From: a virus
Strand: one strand, 5' to 3'
Length of the DNA: 44,520 bases
IMG/VR virus record: IMGVR_UViG_3300044941_000125
Coordinates: 1 to 44,520 of that record
A program made the position numbers and the translations under genes. The notes beneath the pieces were generated by a model, which saw only the letters and a program-made list of their open reading frames with translations, had not been told where the DNA came from and did no database searches. Each line of letters opens with the position of its first letter. The first letter of the stretch is position 1. This document shows positions 13,662 through 19,889 of the stretch, piece after piece.

Positions 13662-14901
13662 AGTATTTCACTTTCTCTATTTTTGGCTTCTGTAGTTTGT
13701 GTGAATAGAGTTCAACGCCATTCATCCCTTCTGGATAGGTTGAGGTAAGTACATTCCAGCCAGTAGCTAGTTTCTTCACTTCTATACTCTCTAGAGTACC
13801 AAGCGACTTTATGTTACCTACAAGGTCATACACAGTACAATACGTTTTTCCTTCAGCCTTGCGAGTGCCACGCCCAAGTAATTGACTCCAAATTCTTAAG
13901 CTCTTTGTTGGTCTAAGGCTTACGATTGAGTCCAGAGAGGGTACATCAAAGCCTGCTATAAAGATTGCCACACCTAGCAGCACTTTAATAGTACCCTCAC
14001 GGAAGTCTGTAATAGCTTTTTTTCGGTTTTTTGCACTTGTTTGGCTAGTAACAGCCACCGAGCCTTCAATAAGCCGTTCTAATGCATTTGCTTGCGAGAT
14101 AGAACTACAAAACACTAGCGTTTGTTTATGTGGTAGGTTTCGAATAAAGTTAGCAATACTACTTGTGGCATCGTGACACATCTCATCAAATGCGTCTAGG
14201 TCAAAATCAGTTTTGCTTTTATTCACTGGTATTTGGTCATGGGTTACGATACTCACATCTTTGTAGCGTAGCTCACCAATATACCCAGCCTCTTGAAGTT
14301 GCTTTGTGTTAATAACACCAAGCATTCTATGCCAGAATGGTTTTTTAAACCTATTTATCATTTTCAGGCATGTTACCGTTTCTAACTGTGCTTTCTGCCA
14401 AACTGATCCAGTGTATCCACTCCAGCCACCAGGCCTTCTATAAAAACTATCAAGCCTATAGGGAGAACCAGTCAATCCATACACTTTCTTAACCCCCATT
14501 TTTTTAAATGTTTTAGAATACATACTCTCTTTGTTTATGGGCAATAAGTCGCACTCATCGAGTATAACCACATTAATATCGGTAAATAGCTCAGGATTCT
14601 TAACAACGCTTTGGATTGTGCCAATGACAATCTTGCCTGTTGCGTCTTTGCTATTAAGTCCCGCTGAATACACACTCACATCATCAGTTACTGACTGCAA
14701 CTTCTCTAGGTTTTGGCTTACAAGTTCTTTATTTGGCGCAAGCACAAGCACTCGCTCGCCTAATTTTTCCGCAAACGCTGCGATGATCACTGATTTTCCC
14801 GCACCTTGACATATCGAAAGCAGATCGTTGCCTGGCAACCCTCTAGCCCAAATCATCTTTTCGACTACTTTTTTCTGATACGGTCTTAAGACTATGCTCA
14901 T
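13630..14901 (-). CDS. superfamily 2 DNA helicase
   Basis: A 423-residue SF2 helicase of the RecG/UvsW/type III restriction subunit kind. It begins with a Q-like motif (LRPYQKKVVEKM), then Walker A CQGAGKS (31-37), motif II DECD (115-118), motif III-like LTGSPYR, and motif VI QLLGRGTRKAEG. It probably remodels branched or displaced-strand DNA intermediates, as UvsW does for T4. It is flanked by small genes and overlaps both neighbours by 4-32 bases in the recombination operon. Confidence 0.9.
   Translation of the reverse strand: MSIVLRPYQKKVVEKMIWARGLPGNDLLSICQGAGKSVIIAAFAEKLGERVLVLAPNKELVSQNLEKLQSVTDDVSVYSAGLNSKDATGKIVIGTIQSVVKNPELFTDINVVILDECDLLPINKESMYSKTFKKMGVKKVYGLTGSPYRLDSFYRRPGGWSGYTGSVWQKAQLETVTCLKMINRFKKPFWHRMLGVINTKQLQEAGYIGELRYKDVSIVTHDQIPVNKSKTDFDLDAFDEMCHDATSSIANFIRNLPHKQTLVFCSSISQANALERLIEGSVAVTSQTSAKNRKKAITDFREGTIKVLLGVAIFIAGFDVPSLDSIVSLRPTKSLRIWSQLLGRGTRKAEGKTYCTVYDLVGNIKSLGTLESIEVKKLATGWNVLTSTYPEGMNGVELYSHKLQKPKIEKVKYYDNVYYIKTT
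14165..14179. promoter_or_regulatory. dispersed palindrome copy
   Basis: GTGGCA-TCG-TGACAC inside the SF2 helicase gene. Confidence 0.6.
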
Positions 14902-15146
14902 TTGTAGAGTACCTTTTTGCTATTGATTGTCTCCCAGACCAACCCCTTCAATCGCCTCACCATATCCGCATAATCACTAGCCACTACTTCCATGCGACTG
15001 TTCTTATAATCTTCAATATGTTCTTCAATTTCTTGGCTATTATCAAAAATAAAGTAGACTTTATTGCCATCCAATATTCTCTCTCTAGGCGAAAATCCTT
15101 TTATCATTAGGCCAGCCACCAAATAAGTATCACTTATTTTACTCAT
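14898..15146 (-). CDS. DUF5659-like small protein
   Basis: An 82-residue protein: YLVAGLMIKGFSPRERILDG, then VYFIFDNSQEIEEHIEDYKN and DYADMVRRLKGLVW. This pattern matches DUF5659 as I recall it, a phage/mobile-element family of unknown role often placed beside recombination nucleases and helicases. It overlaps the helicase start by ATGA and sits 2 bases after the nuclease stop. Confidence 0.75.
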   Translation of the reverse strand: MSKISDTYLVAGLMIKGFSPRERILDGNKVYFIFDNSQEIEEHIEDYKNSRMEVVASDYADMVRRLKGLVWETINSKKVLYK

Positions 15147-15148
15147 TT

Positions 15149-15835
15149 TTACCCTTCGTATCCAATTTTTAATAATTTTTCTCGATTCAAGTAGCAGTAT
15201 AATTTCTTAGCTGCTAAGAATGCGTCAAAATCTTCGGTCATAGTTTGAAACTTATATTTCCCCGTTGGCAGCTTATCTGCGCCTGTTTCAAGTAGTAAGA
15301 CCGCAATTCCATCAACTTTTTTATCGTTGTCCCGCATCATTTGTGCGTACGCTGATAATTGAATACCTGCCTCTTGATAGATGTCTTTACCAGTCTTTAT
15401 GTCTATAATGTATCTAACGCCGCCAATATCAACATACACATCAAGCGTGCCCGCAATTTTATACTCTTGACTGATAAGCGTCTTTTCTTGTTCAATTAGA
15501 TCAGCATTAAAATCTCGCATGAAGTCATAAAATGCTGCAGCATATCCTTTGAAGTTTTCGCTAATATCTTCGATTCTTTCTCCAGTGCGCTTATATGCCT
15601 CTACAATACTGTGTACGGTAGTACCACGATCTTTTGCCTTTTCTCCAGATCGGTATGGGGCAGAGAGGGCGTCATTTTCGTTTAGTGTTGGATCGACAAG
15701 CATAGCTCGATACACCTCTTGTCCATACCAGTACCTGAGTGCTGGCTTATCTATTACTTGCAGTACTGTTGTTACGGATAGGTAAGGAGTACTTTCCTTC
15801 CAATAAAACCCGCCTCGTCTTTGTTGTATGTTCAT
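15149..15835 (-). CDS. PD-(D/E)XK nuclease (RecB/Cas4-like exonuclease)
   Basis: A 228-residue nuclease with the full RecB-family signature: His75 in GTTVHSIVEA, Asp132 in AGTLDVYVDIGG, the DxK pair in YIIDIKTGK (Asp145, Lys147), and the QxxxY motif IQLSAYA (159-163). Such phage enzymes resect double-strand ends to load recombinases. With RecA, SSB, SF2 helicase and NinG it completes a recombination module. No four-Cys iron-sulphur cluster as in Cas4 is seen. It is tightly packed in the operon. Confidence 0.9.
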   Translation of the reverse strand: MNIQQRRGGFYWKESTPYLSVTTVLQVIDKPALRYWYGQEVYRAMLVDPTLNENDALSAPYRSGEKAKDRGTTVHSIVEAYKRTGERIEDISENFKGYAAAFYDFMRDFNADLIEQEKTLISQEYKIAGTLDVYVDIGGVRYIIDIKTGKDIYQEAGIQLSAYAQMMRDNDKKVDGIAVLLLETGADKLPTGKYKFQTMTEDFDAFLAAKKLYCYLNREKLLKIGYEG

Positions 15836-16056
15836 TGTGCCTCCGTTCTTTTTAGTTCGTTTTTAGTGTATGCGAGAGCTTTGTCTATCAATGTTTCAAA
15901 ATCTGTATCGTTTAATCTAGGATACTTTCTTTCGTGGGATAGAGGAGAATCATCTGCGTAAGAATGAACCTCCCAGCCAGTTACCTCATATTGAATGAAA
16001 CTAAGTTTATTTTTATTCAATGTACTTAATTCTTTGATTTTTTCGTTCAGTGTCAT
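15832..16056 (-). CDS. hypothetical protein (74 aa)
   Basis: A small charged protein (start MTLNEKIKELSTLNKNKLSF, later GWEVHSYADDSPLS). Its start overlaps the upstream stop by ATGA and its end overlaps the nuclease start, so it is part of the recombination operon. No motif recognised. Confidence 0.72.
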   Translation of the reverse strand: MTLNEKIKELSTLNKNKLSFIQYEVTGWEVHSYADDSPLSHERKYPRLNDTDFETLIDKALAYTKNELKRTEAQ

Positions 16057-16340
16057 AAAACCTCACTTTCTTTAGTGTTTTTGCTAGGCCTCACCATACC
16101 GTATTCTGTATCAGTGTCGATCATTCTGCTCTCTTCTTCTTCAATTAAATCTATAGTCCACTGCTTGACCCAATCATCCATGCCAAGATAATCGCACATA
16201 TCTTCAACAGAAATGCGTAGGTACTCATCTTTGACGTAGCTTGTTATATCGCCATTTGGGAGTGTTTCGTATTCATTGAACTCTATGCCTTCTTCTTCAA
16301 GATGTTCAAAAAATTTTTCTTCAAGTTTTTCTCTAATCAT
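16053..16340 (-). CDS. hypothetical acidic protein (95 aa)
   Basis: The first gene behind the promoter at 16372-16400, with ribosome site GAAAGGATC before the ATG. The product is strongly acidic (start MIREKLEEKFFEHLEEEGIE, then DLIEEEESRMID). No family recognised; acidic early phage proteins can be DNA mimics or enzyme inhibitors, but nothing here proves that. Confidence 0.75.
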   Translation of the reverse strand: MIREKLEEKFFEHLEEEGIEFNEYETLPNGDITSYVKDEYLRISVEDMCDYLGMDDWVKQWTIDLIEEEESRMIDTDTEYGMVRPSKNTKESEVL

Positions 16341-16371
16341 TTTGATCCTTTCATTATTTTATACTGTTTAT

Positions 16372-16400
16372 ACTATAGCACAATTTTTGAAAATTGTCAA
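16372..16400 (-). promoter_or_regulatory. sigma70-type promoter for the recombination operon
   Basis: Minus strand TTGACA (16400-16395), 17-base spacer beginning ATTTTCAA, TATAGT (16377-16372), 32 bases before the ATG at 16340. Confidence 0.85.
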
Positions 16401-16403
16401 TAG

Positions 16404-16538
16404 CTAGTTAAGCTCTACTAATGAAAACGCCTCTCTCATAGCCTCTGCCATTGTTTTCTTTTCTGATTGATACACTGTGCCCCTATATTCAAGGGTAACC
16501 TTCCAGCCTCTATTTGTTTTTTCACGTTTAATTTTCAT
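16404..16538 (-). CDS. small protein (44 aa), possible integrase-arm-like fold
   Basis: From ATG 16538 with ribosome site AAAAGGATTAC. The product reads MKIKREKTNRGWKVTLEYRG and ends TMAEAMREAFSLVELN: a three-strand then helix pattern resembling AP2-like/arm-binding mini-domains that bind DNA. Its stop is 4 bases from the -35 of the next promoter. Function is inferred only from shape. Confidence 0.6.
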   Translation of the reverse strand: MKIKREKTNRGWKVTLEYRGTVYQSEKKTMAEAMREAFSLVELN

Positions 16539-16587
16539 GTAATCCTTTTATTATTTTACTCTTTTATACTATCTCTTGAGGATTCTC

Positions 16588-16971
16588 TTAGCAGTAGTTC
16601 TTTTTTTCAAAAACTAACGCTTTTCCAAAAACGAAAGCTTTTCCAAAAACTTGAGCTTTTCCAAAAACTAACGCATTTTCGTAAATTAAAGCATTTTCAA
16701 AAACTAACGCATTTCCAAAAACTTGAGCTTTTCCAAAAACTAACGCATCTTCAGAAACTTGAGCATTTTCGTAAACGAAAGCATCTTCATAAACCTTAGC
16801 ATTATCAAAAACCCAAGCTAAACCCTCTTGAGAAAGATTGTCTTCTTTTTCTATAAATCCTCCTAACTCTCCTTTTACTACATTTCCAAATGAAGTGATA
16901 GCTTGTATTTGAAAAAGAGTTTTGCCAGATTCTGTTTTAGTTGTTTCAGTAAGTTTGTATTTTTTAGACAT
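16588..16971 (-). CDS. hexapeptide-type beta-helix repeat protein
   Basis: A 127-residue protein. After a 45-residue head, about 13 copies of a six-residue unit (LVFGKA, QVFGNA, LIYENA) follow to near the C-terminus. The pattern (hydrophobic-x-G/E-N/K-A-x) matches left-handed beta-helix repeats common in phage proteins of unknown role (NAKVYGDA-type). The DNA shows 18-base repetition (about 16599-16806). It has the same 20-base translation leader (16974-16993) as genes 823-1269 and 4598-5356. Confidence 0.75.
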   Translation of the reverse strand: MSKKYKLTETTKTESGKTLFQIQAITSFGNVVKGELGGFIEKEDNLSQEGLAWVFDNAKVYEDAFVYENAQVSEDALVFGKAQVFGNALVFENALIYENALVFGKAQVFGKAFVFGKALVFEKKNYC

Positions 16972-16994
16972 TTCGTCCTTTCTTGGTGTTATTT

Positions 16995-17105
16995 TTATTC
17001 GAACGCCTCTTTTATCTCGTTATACTCCTCTTTAATCTGCTCGAGGTTGCGTACATATTGCCCAATTTGTATTTGCTTGTCGATTGACTCGCTACCATTA
17101 ATCAA
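16995..17105 (-). CDS. short coiled-coil frame, perhaps the severed tail of 17112-17312
   Basis: A 36-codon frame (TTG start assumed) coding INGSESIDKQIQIGQYVRNL then EQIKEEYNEIKEAFE, clearly protein-like. It lies in the same frame as the upstream gene with only TAA-GAG-GGC between, so either it is a separate TTG-start gene with AGAGGG as ribosome site (very close), or a nonsense change split one longer gene. Confidence 0.45.
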   Translation of the reverse strand: MINGSESIDKQIQIGQYVRNLEQIKEEYNEIKEAFE

Positions 17106-17111
17106 GCCCTC

Positions 17112-17312
17112 TTATCGTGCTTGCTCGATATAGTCCACTACCTCGGGCAGTGATTTGTAGATGTCGTGATAATAAACATCCACATTACTATCTGCAATCT
17201 CGTGCATGTTGTCTTGAAGTTCGCCGTCTTCATCGGCGATCATGTCTTCAATAGAGTCATAATAGTTGGAGAGTTCGCTATCATTAAATAGCTTCTGTGC
17301 TTCTTCTGTCAT
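17112..17312 (-). CDS. small acidic hypothetical protein (66 aa)
   Basis: The start is ATG 17312, preceded by GAAAGGATCAAA; the longer frame reaching 17372 would begin inside the promoter and is rejected. The product (start MTEEAQKLFNDSELSNYYDS) is very acidic and helical. Promoter and leader are nearly identical to those of 17954-18106 and 16053-16340. Function unknown. Confidence 0.7.
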   Translation of the reverse strand: MTEEAQKLFNDSELSNYYDSIEDMIADEDGELQDNMHEIADSNVDVYYHDIYKSLPEVVDYIEQAR

Positions 17313-17343
17313 TTTGATCCTTTCATTATTTAATACTACACAT

Positions 17344-17372
17344 AGTATACCATTCTTTTTTACAATTGTCAA
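17344..17372 (-). promoter_or_regulatory. sigma70-type promoter
   Basis: Minus strand TTGACA (17372-17367), 17-base spacer, TATACT (17349-17344). Drives gene 17112-17312. Confidence 0.85.
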
Positions 17373-17401
17373 TAGTTAAAACAGTATTACTACTTTACTA
17401 C

Positions 17402-17430
17402 TTGATTTCCTTGAGGTAAGTTGTTATAAT
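17402..17430 (+). promoter_or_regulatory. promoter for terminase small subunit
   Basis: TTGATT (17402-17407), 17-base spacer, TATAAT (17425-17430). Same -35 as the TerL promoter at 35388. RNA would start near 17437, giving a 58-base leader that contains the palindrome at 17449-17464. Confidence 0.78.
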
Positions 17431-17448
17431 TACCCTATATCGTGAGTT

Positions 17449-17464
17449 GTGTCATTAGTGACAC
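17449..17464. promoter_or_regulatory. palindrome in terS leader (dispersed motif, 4-base spacer)
   Basis: GTGTCA-TTAG-TGACAC, extended to 8-bp arms TTGTGTCA/TGACACAA (17447-17466). It lies about 12-28 bases after the predicted start of RNA, a good operator or roadblock position. Confidence 0.7.
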
Positions 17465-17494
17465 AAAAAAGAGCACGTATATTACAATATTACT

Positions 17495-17944
17495 ATGAGC
17501 ACCAAAGGGCTACCAGTTTCACAAGCCACCAGGCAGAAAATAAGTTTAGCCAAGACTAAGTACACGGTCGATTACTTGACTAGCTGCGCTACTAAGTATT
17601 TACAACAGTTTGAAAAGGTAGACCCAGAACATCCAAAATTGCCCACCGTTGCCGGTTTCTGCCGAGATCATCATATTGAACAATCAAGACTCTATAGAAT
17701 AGCAAACGACAAACCAGAGGTGCGCAAATTATTAGATCAGATTCTTCAATTACAAGAAGCGCAGCTATTAGATGATGCAACTTATAATAGAGCTAACGCA
17801 GGCTTCGCACAGTTTTTACTCAAGAGCAAACACGGATATACTAGTGAGCCTGTAACATTAACACAGAATAATAATTTTACTATTTCTCCAGATATTGTCA
17901 AGACCGCATTAACTATCATGGCTAACAAAAAAGCCGCCAAATAA
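17495..17944 (+). CDS. terS: terminase small subunit-like protein
   Basis: A 149-residue helical protein matching small terminase/DNA-packaging proteins of the P22 gp3 type: an N-terminal region with YLTSCATKYLQQF, PTVAGFCRDHHIEQSRLYRI (DNA-binding helix-turn-helix style), then ANAGFAQFLLKSKHGYT, the common terS ending motif. It would recognise phage DNA for packaging and hand it to TerL. It is isolated on the plus strand between minus-strand genes and about 17.5 kb from terL, with its own promoter and operator-like palindrome. No cos or pac site could be identified. Confidence 0.8.
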   Translation: MSTKGLPVSQATRQKISLAKTKYTVDYLTSCATKYLQQFEKVDPEHPKLPTVAGFCRDHHIEQSRLYRIANDKPEVRKLLDQILQLQEAQLLDDATYNRANAGFAQFLLKSKHGYTSEPVTLTQNNNFTISPDIVKTALTIMANKKAAK

Positions 17945-17953
17945 CGTATACTT

Positions 17954-18106
17954 TTAGTTATTTTTCCCCTTGTATCGTTCTTTTTCCAACTCTCTTTCTA
18001 TCTCTTCCATAAGATCGTCCACTTCCTCACTACTATTCACATAGTCAATAAAATAAGATTGATATAGCGGGCTTTCATATATAGCCCTCATCTGTTCCTC
18101 TGACAT
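17954..18106 (-). CDS. small acidic hypothetical protein (50 aa)
   Basis: ATG 18106 has ribosome site AGAAAGGACATC; the longer frame to 18166 runs into the promoter and is not used. The product (start MSEEQMRAIYESPLYQSYFI, ending in a Glu/Lys-rich helix) resembles 17112-17312 in its first residues and in its promoter, suggesting a duplicated expression cassette. Function unknown. Its stop is 9 bases from the terS stop (convergent). Confidence 0.68.
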   Translation of the reverse strand: MSEEQMRAIYESPLYQSYFIDYVNSSEEVDDLMEEIERELEKERYKGKNN

Positions 18107-18137
18107 GATGTCCTTTCTATTATGTAATATTAGATAC

Positions 18138-18166
18138 AGTATGCCACATAATTTGAATATTGTCAA
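18138..18166 (-). promoter_or_regulatory. sigma70-type promoter
   Basis: Minus strand TTGACA (18166-18161), 17-base spacer, CATACT (18143-18138). Fourth member of the TTGACAAT family. Confidence 0.8.
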
Positions 18167-18230
18167 TAGTATATTTTAGATTGGTGTATCAAGGCGTAGG
18201 GCGTGTGTGAGAGTGGGTAAGATAGGTGTT

Positions 18231-18253
18231 GGGGGGGGTAGGGGGTGGGGGGG
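18231..18253 (+). other. G-quadruplex-prone block
   Basis: Runs of eight, five and seven G separated by TA and T, with a further GGG nearby (18214-18216). On the plus strand this can fold as a G-quadruplex. Long G homopolymers are also sequencing-error prone, so run lengths should be treated with caution. The gap 18167-18443 contains this block and the repeats described next, no gene. Confidence 0.65.
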
Positions 18254-18341
18254 TGTAGGAATAAAAAATGATTGGGACTCCTGATGTTACTAGCGAGGGG
18301 AGTAAAGGACGATACATCAACCAATTTAGCTACTATTTTTT

Positions 18342-18419
18342 AAATGGTACACACATTGCTCATTTTTAAAAAAATGTGGTACACACATTGCTTATTTCTA
18401 ATAAAATGTGGTACACAAT
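18342..18419 (+). repeat. three direct repeats at exact 32-bp spacing
   Basis: TGGTACACACATTGCTYATTT occurs at 18345 and 18377 and a truncated copy (TGGTACACA) at 18409; spacing is 32 bases (about three helical turns). TTGCTY in one repeat lies 18 bases before TACACA in the next, so the units may act as stacked weak promoters or operators for the antitoxin-like gene that begins at 18444. A replication iteron role is the alternative. Confidence 0.75.
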
Positions 18420-18443
18420 AAAAAGTACCTCAAGAAAGTATAT

Positions 18444-18830
18444 ATGAAAGAACTATCTACTAGAGAACTAAGGGAACAAATAGGTGTTATTGAGCAAGAG
18501 GATCTTCCTATTATAGTGAAGAAATATACTACTCCTGTGTTTGCCCTTGTGAGTTTTGAAGAGTATGAAGAGTTGCTTCTAATGCGGGCGAGTTTATATC
18601 ACCCTGTTTCTGAGTATAAGGCTGCGTATAGAGTTGCTACCACCTTATGTGAGAGGTATGGAGTTTCTTTTGACGAGGCTCTTAACTGGGAGCTGGAAAA
18701 TGAAGACTCTGATAGTACAAATCCGTTTATTTTAGATCGTGAACCTAATTTGAAAGGTGTAAGAGAAAGTAAAGAAAAAATGTGGGCTGATGTGTTAAAG
18801 AAAAGCAAGATTTTTGCGAAATCAGCCTAA
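18444..18830 (+). CDS. Phd/YefM-like antitoxin without visible toxin
   Basis: The start is ATG 18444 (an upstream ATG at 18408 lies inside the repeats). The N-terminal 50 residues (MKELSTRELREQIGVIEQED then VKKYTTPVFALVSFEEYEEL) fit the Phd/YefM fold: a DNA-binding N-terminal strand-helix followed by the characteristic 'P-V-A-V-L-S-x-E-E-Y' stretch. The C-terminal 75 residues are acidic and unmatched to a known toxin-binding tail. No toxin gene is adjacent: upstream is non-coding and downstream is a convergent zinc-ribbon gene. It may neutralise host toxins or act as a repressor on the 32-bp repeats. Confidence 0.7.
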   Translation: MKELSTRELREQIGVIEQEDLPIIVKKYTTPVFALVSFEEYEELLLMRASLYHPVSEYKAAYRVATTLCERYGVSFDEALNWELENEDSDSTNPFILDREPNLKGVRESKEKMWADVLKKSKIFAKSA

Positions 18831-18839
18831 GAAAAGAAA

Positions 18840-19001
18840 TTAGTATTTTTTCCAAGGAGAGTTTTTTGCTGTTTTGCTTGAGTTAAGCGATCTTAGCTTA
18901 GAATCACATTCTTTGCTGCACGTTTTTCTAAAAACCTTAGATTTTTCTTTGTATGGTTGTGTAGGGTTGTTGCAGATTACGCATTTGCCTGGTTTTGTCA
19001 T
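18840..19001 (-). CDS. zinc-ribbon small protein (53 aa)
   Basis: From ATG 19001 with AGGAAAC ribosome site. The product begins MTKPGKCVICNNPTQPYKEK and has a second pair in TCSKECDSK, i.e. CxxC...CxxxC, a probable zinc ribbon with a basic tail. It is the last gene of the late minus-strand transcript. It may bind nucleic acid; function unknown. Confidence 0.68.
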   Translation of the reverse strand: MTKPGKCVICNNPTQPYKEKSKVFRKTCSKECDSKLRSLNSSKTAKNSPWKKY

Positions 19002-19156
19002 TGTAGTTTCCTAGAGTTTTAGTATTCTTATAAGTATATTGTTAAAAAACAAGATTTTTTGGTGAAAATTGACGATCAATGACCCGTCAAAAAAAGAAAA
19101 AGCCCAAAATAAGCCATTGTAGCTTGTGCCTAGAAATGCTCTCGAGGAAAAATTAT

Positions 19157-19888
19157 TCATTTTTTGCTCCAATATCTGCCATTTTCTATTTTTTCCCACC
19201 CTACTGGTCGTTTTTCTTTAAGTCCTGTAACTGGGTATAGGTCGTAGATACCAGATCCAATGGTGAGTGCTGTTTTACCGATCTCGCAGAGTCTATCCAC
19301 TAAAAATACCCCCATTGGTCCACAAGATACAAAGTATGTGTCGAAGGTTTTATCTATCTGATCCCATAGTCTATCTATAGTTTCAAAACTATTACGATCA
19401 CGCATATCTCTACCATTAAAATAGCCCTCTGGTGTCACTATGCCACACACCTTATGTTGATCCTCAATCAAATCAGCAATAGAGCCAATCACATATGTTT
19501 TGCCCTTAAATGATCTTAAGTAATGAACATCTTTCCAGTAACAATAGTTTTCTCCAAAAACTTGAGCGTACTCCTCCAATCCGCTTTGGTCTACATGATA
19601 CTCGCCATGCACCATTAAATGAAAAACATCGCTTTTTTTTAGAGCTTTTTCGTATTCTGTTAAGAATCTCTTGTACACCTCACTATCTCTAACAGCGTCC
19701 ACATCTATATCAAAATACGAACCAGAAATTTCCTTGTCATACCAACCACTACTACTGTATAACCAGTTAATGAACTCATCTTCGCATGACTTTTTGTACA
19801 GACCTTTGTTTTTTAGCCAATTATTGTAAATAAGTGTTCCCTCAGTTAGTCCCGTTCGCTGACACTTGTATCCTCGTATTTTTTCCAT
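19157..19888 (-). CDS. GT-D-like glycosyltransferase
   Basis: The start is ATG 19888, behind GGATCTTAAT at the end of the preceding gene. The 243-residue protein has a DIDVDAVRDSEVY-type acidic motif and the Rossmann-like CGPMGVFLVDRLCEIGK with ALTIGSGIYDLY, which resembles the GT-D (DUF1792) glycosyltransferase fold as I recall it. It is immediately downstream of a GT2 enzyme in the late operon, so the two may build a two-sugar decoration on virion proteins or host wall polymer. Assignment to GT-D is moderate. Confidence 0.6.
   Translation of the reverse strand: MEKIRGYKCQRTGLTEGTLIYNNWLKNKGLYKKSCEDEFINWLYSSSGWYDKEISGSYFDIDVDAVRDSEVYKRFLTEYEKALKKSDVFHLMVHGEYHVDQSGLEEYAQVFGENYCYWKDVHYLRSFKGKTYVIGSIADLIEDQHKVCGIVTPEGYFNGRDMRDRNSFETIDRLWDQIDKTFDTYFVSCGPMGVFLVDRLCEIGKTALTIGSGIYDLYPVTGLKEKRPVGWEKIENGRYWSKK
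19432..19446. promoter_or_regulatory. dispersed palindrome copy
   Basis: GTGTCA-CTA-TGCCAC within the GT-D-like gene. Confidence 0.6.
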
Positions 19889-19889
19889 A

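Noticed and set aside
18342-18419. CRISPR array
   Set aside because: Only three repeats with AT-rich near-identical interspaces and one truncated copy; no cas genes.
19069-19090. Intrinsic terminator TTGACG...CGTCAA
   Set aside because: Short six-bp stem with ten-base loop and only TTTTC following; too weak.
19011-19160. 49-codon minus-strand frame after the GT-D-like gene (start overlaps its stop by ATGA)
   Set aside because: Hydrophobic and low complexity, no ribosome site, crosses an inverted repeat (TTGACG/CGTCAA, 19069-19090). Possible but not supported enough to list.
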